Assembly (NCBI RefSeq): GCF_000830005.1
Contig: NZ_CP010407.1
Coordinates: 6,080,001-6,144,000, forward strand
Direction of reading: 5' to 3'
DNA from: Streptomyces vietnamensis
Lineage (GTDB): Bacteria; Actinomycetota; Actinomycetes; Streptomycetales; Streptomycetaceae
DNA length: 64,000 nucleotides
The notes beneath the pieces are model-generated. The model was given only the letters and a program-made list of their open reading frames with translations, was not told where the DNA came from and made no database searches. This document shows positions 62,402 to 64,000 of the stretch, one piece after another. Made by a program: the position numbers and the translations under genes. How positions within the stretch are numbered: the stretch's first letter is position 1; each line of letters begins with the position of its first letter.

Positions 62402-62951
62402 CGACCGGGGCCGTGCCGTACTCGGCGTTCCAGGCCTCGACCGTGTCGGCCGCCCGGTCGAAGGCCTCGATGCGGGAGAGGAAGTCGGCGTTGTGGTCGG
62501 TGAGCAGCAGCAGCTGCTCACCACCCCGCCGGTCGAGCACCAGGGCCTGGCCCTGGACCGTGCGGGGGAGTCCCAGCCAGCGCACCGGCTGCTGGGTGGT
62601 CCGCAGGGACGTCACCTTCGCCCAGGGCACGGTGACCGTCGAGAAGAAGCCCACGCGCCGCACACCGGCGCGGCTCACCCAGGCGCCCATGCGCAGCATC
62701 CGCAGGGCGGCCGCGATGACGAGCACGGCGATGCCGAACGTGACGCCCGCGCCGCCGAAGGCCCCGGCGAACGCGACGATCACGGAGGCGAGCAGGACGA
62801 ACGAGGCGAGCAGCAGCGCGAGTGCCGCCGCTCCCACCCGCCACGACCCCGGCCGGTACGGACGACGCCACTGATCGTGGTCGTCGAACGGCAGGGCGAC
62901 ATGGTCGGTCGTGTCAAAAGCACGGTCGGCCGTCAGGAAGGGCAGGGGCAC
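62391..62951 (-). CDS. PH (YdbT-like) domain membrane protein
   Basis: Predicted 186 residues. Two hydrophobic segments (VGAAALALLLASFVLLASVIVAF and TFGIAVLVIAAALRM) are followed by a bacterial pleckstrin-like fold (RAGVRRVGFFSTVTVPWAKVTSLRTTQ, outline). It is minus-strand and convergent with the upstream two-TM gene. Function unknown; it sits in the dapB-dapA gap. Confidence 0.75.
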   Translation of the reverse strand: MPLPFLTADRAFDTTDHVALPFDDHDQWRRPYRPGSWRVGAAALALLLASFVLLASVIVAFAGAFGGAGVTFGIAVLVIAAALRMLRMGAWVSRAGVRRVGFFSTVTVPWAKVTSLRTTQQPVRWLGLPRTVQGQALVLDRRGGEQLLLLTDHNADFLSRIEAFDRAADTVEAWNAEYGTAPVATR

Positions 62952-63005
62952 GACAGGTCCTCACTCACAAGCACGCTCGAAGGGGCAGTGCCCGGTGAGG
63001 CTACC

Positions 63006-63245
63006 TCAGCGGTTGTCGGAGGCCTCGGACTGCTGCTGACGAGTGCCCGAGTCCCCCGACTGGAGCGAGGGCATCCCGAAGACCAGGGACCCGGCGAGGC
63101 CGGCCACGACGGTCAGCCCGAGCAGGGTGCGGCCCACGATCTGCGAGGCGCTGAGGCGCTCCCGGGGCGGTGGAGTGACGTTACTGCGGAAGTGGTCGGC
63201 CTCCGCGACGAACGCGAACGGTACGGCCTCTCTCCGGCGGAACAT
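63006..63245 (-). CDS. Small single-pass membrane protein
   Basis: Predicted 79 residues with an N-terminal basic stretch (MFRRREAVPF), one membrane segment (VGRTLLGLTVVAGLAGSLVFG) and a Ser/Gln/Asp-rich tail. The ATG at 63245 has AAGGAGAGT at suitable distance; a GTG three codons earlier overlaps that site. No family recognised. Confidence 0.65.
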   Translation of the reverse strand: MFRRREAVPFAFVAEADHFRSNVTPPPRERLSASQIVGRTLLGLTVVAGLAGSLVFGMPSLQSGDSGTRQQQSEASDNR

Positions 63246-63443
63246 CAGGGCCACTCTCCTTGTCTTCGTCGTGATGCGTCACAGGTACAGACGACGGAAC
63301 CGACGTTTTGGTGCCCTTTTTCATCAAAGCGGCCGAATCTCATCCTCCGGGAGGACGCCGCCGAGGAAGGCGATCACCGTGTTGGACGACTGTGCAGTCC
63401 CATACGGCACACATGTCCGAACACACGATGCGAAGTGTCCGTA

Positions 63444-63473
63444 TTGCGACGTTTCACGAAGTTCATCTAGGCT
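63444..63473 (+). promoter_or_regulatory. Candidate promoter upstream of dapA
   Basis: TTGCGA (63444) and TAGGCT (63468) are separated by 18 bases. A transcript would start near 63480 and reach a strong hairpin within a few bases. The remaining 63246-63443 stretch has no visible gene. Confidence 0.45.
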
Positions 63474-63484
63474 GATCAAACGGA

Positions 63485-63522
63485 CCCGGCGCTGCCTGAA
63501 CCCCCGAGCAGGCAGCGCCGGG
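63485..63522 (+). terminator. Strong hairpin without an upstream gene, ahead of dapA
   Basis: CCCGGCGCTGCCTG pairs perfectly with CAGGCAGCGCCGGG around AACCCCCGAG, followed by CTCCTCTTCTCC. No plus-strand gene ends just before it. It may end a short RNA starting near 63480, attenuate dapA, or be left over from a lost gene. Confidence 0.7.
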
Positions 63523-63562
63523 CTCCTCTTCTCCTGTCCCCCTCAGGGGCGCCCGGCGCTGA

Positions 63563-64000
<438 letters not shown>

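Noticed and set aside
63420..63540. Calling the hairpin region a 6C-type actinobacterial small RNA
   Set aside because: There is one hairpin with five consecutive C in its loop; a second C-rich stem-loop, expected for that class, is not convincingly present.

Overview
The window is chromosomal DNA from an actinomycete, almost certainly a Streptomyces. GC content is very high, third codon positions are strongly G/C, GTG starts are common, and genes often overlap as ATGA or GTGA. The gene order matches a well-known Streptomyces core block: dxr - site-2 protease - ispG - proS - rimP-nusA-ylxR-infB-rbfA-truB-ribF - ESX-type secretion locus - rpsO-pnp-pepR-dapB-dapA. No rRNA, tRNA, CRISPR array, integrase or transposase was seen. 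The species cannot be named from the sequence alone.

Layout. (1) 1-10.2 kb, accessory metabolism: a membrane VirD4/TraG-like ATPase, a PucR-type regulator, a tiny membrane protein, an EamA exporter, an aldehyde dehydrogenase, an antibiotic-biosynthesis-monooxygenase-fold protein and a long acyl-CoA dehydrogenase. This part also holds two short tandem-repeat tracts and a broken beta-propeller remnant. (2) 10.7-19.1 kb: an EPSP-synthase paralogue, dxr and ispG (MEP isoprenoid pathway) on either side of a membrane metalloprotease, two GNAT acetyltransferases and proS. (3) 19.5-22.5 kb, minus strand: a four-gene set of lipoprotein, ferritin-like protein, an APH(6)-like protein lacking its catalytic residues, and a slipin. 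(4) 22.6-34.7 kb: the transcription/translation operon rimP to truB, then a very large trypsin-fold/P-loop NTPase protein and ribF. (5) 35.2-41.0 kb, minus strand: a complete five-gene oligopeptide/nickel-type ABC importer. (6) 41.2-56.8 kb: a compact type VII secretion (ESX) locus with an EspI-like ParA ATPase, a conserved unknown, EccE, EccB, MycP, two WXG100 proteins, a DUF397 protein, a one-piece EccC and EccD. (7) 57.0-64.0 kb: rpsO, pnp, an M16 peptidase, dapB, three small proteins and the start of dapA.

The most unusual material lies between or at the edges of genes. Three copies of a roughly 205-bp nested inverted repeat sit directly downstream of genes (10.28, 19.19 and 34.83 kb), with compensatory changes in their hairpin arms. 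A chain of three overlapping micro-ORFs, built from an 11-bp tandem repeat, precedes infB. A 30-bp tandem repeat duplicates the translation-start region at the oppD/oppF junction. A 21-bp direct repeat occupies the divergent eccC/eccD promoter region. Two conserved-context proteins look like pseudo-enzymes: the APH(6)-like pseudokinase and the trypsin-fold/NTPase giant, which lacks the catalytic Ser and has Arg in its Walker A. A promoter-hairpin unit upstream of dapA lies where thyX is found in related genomes and may be a small RNA or an attenuator.
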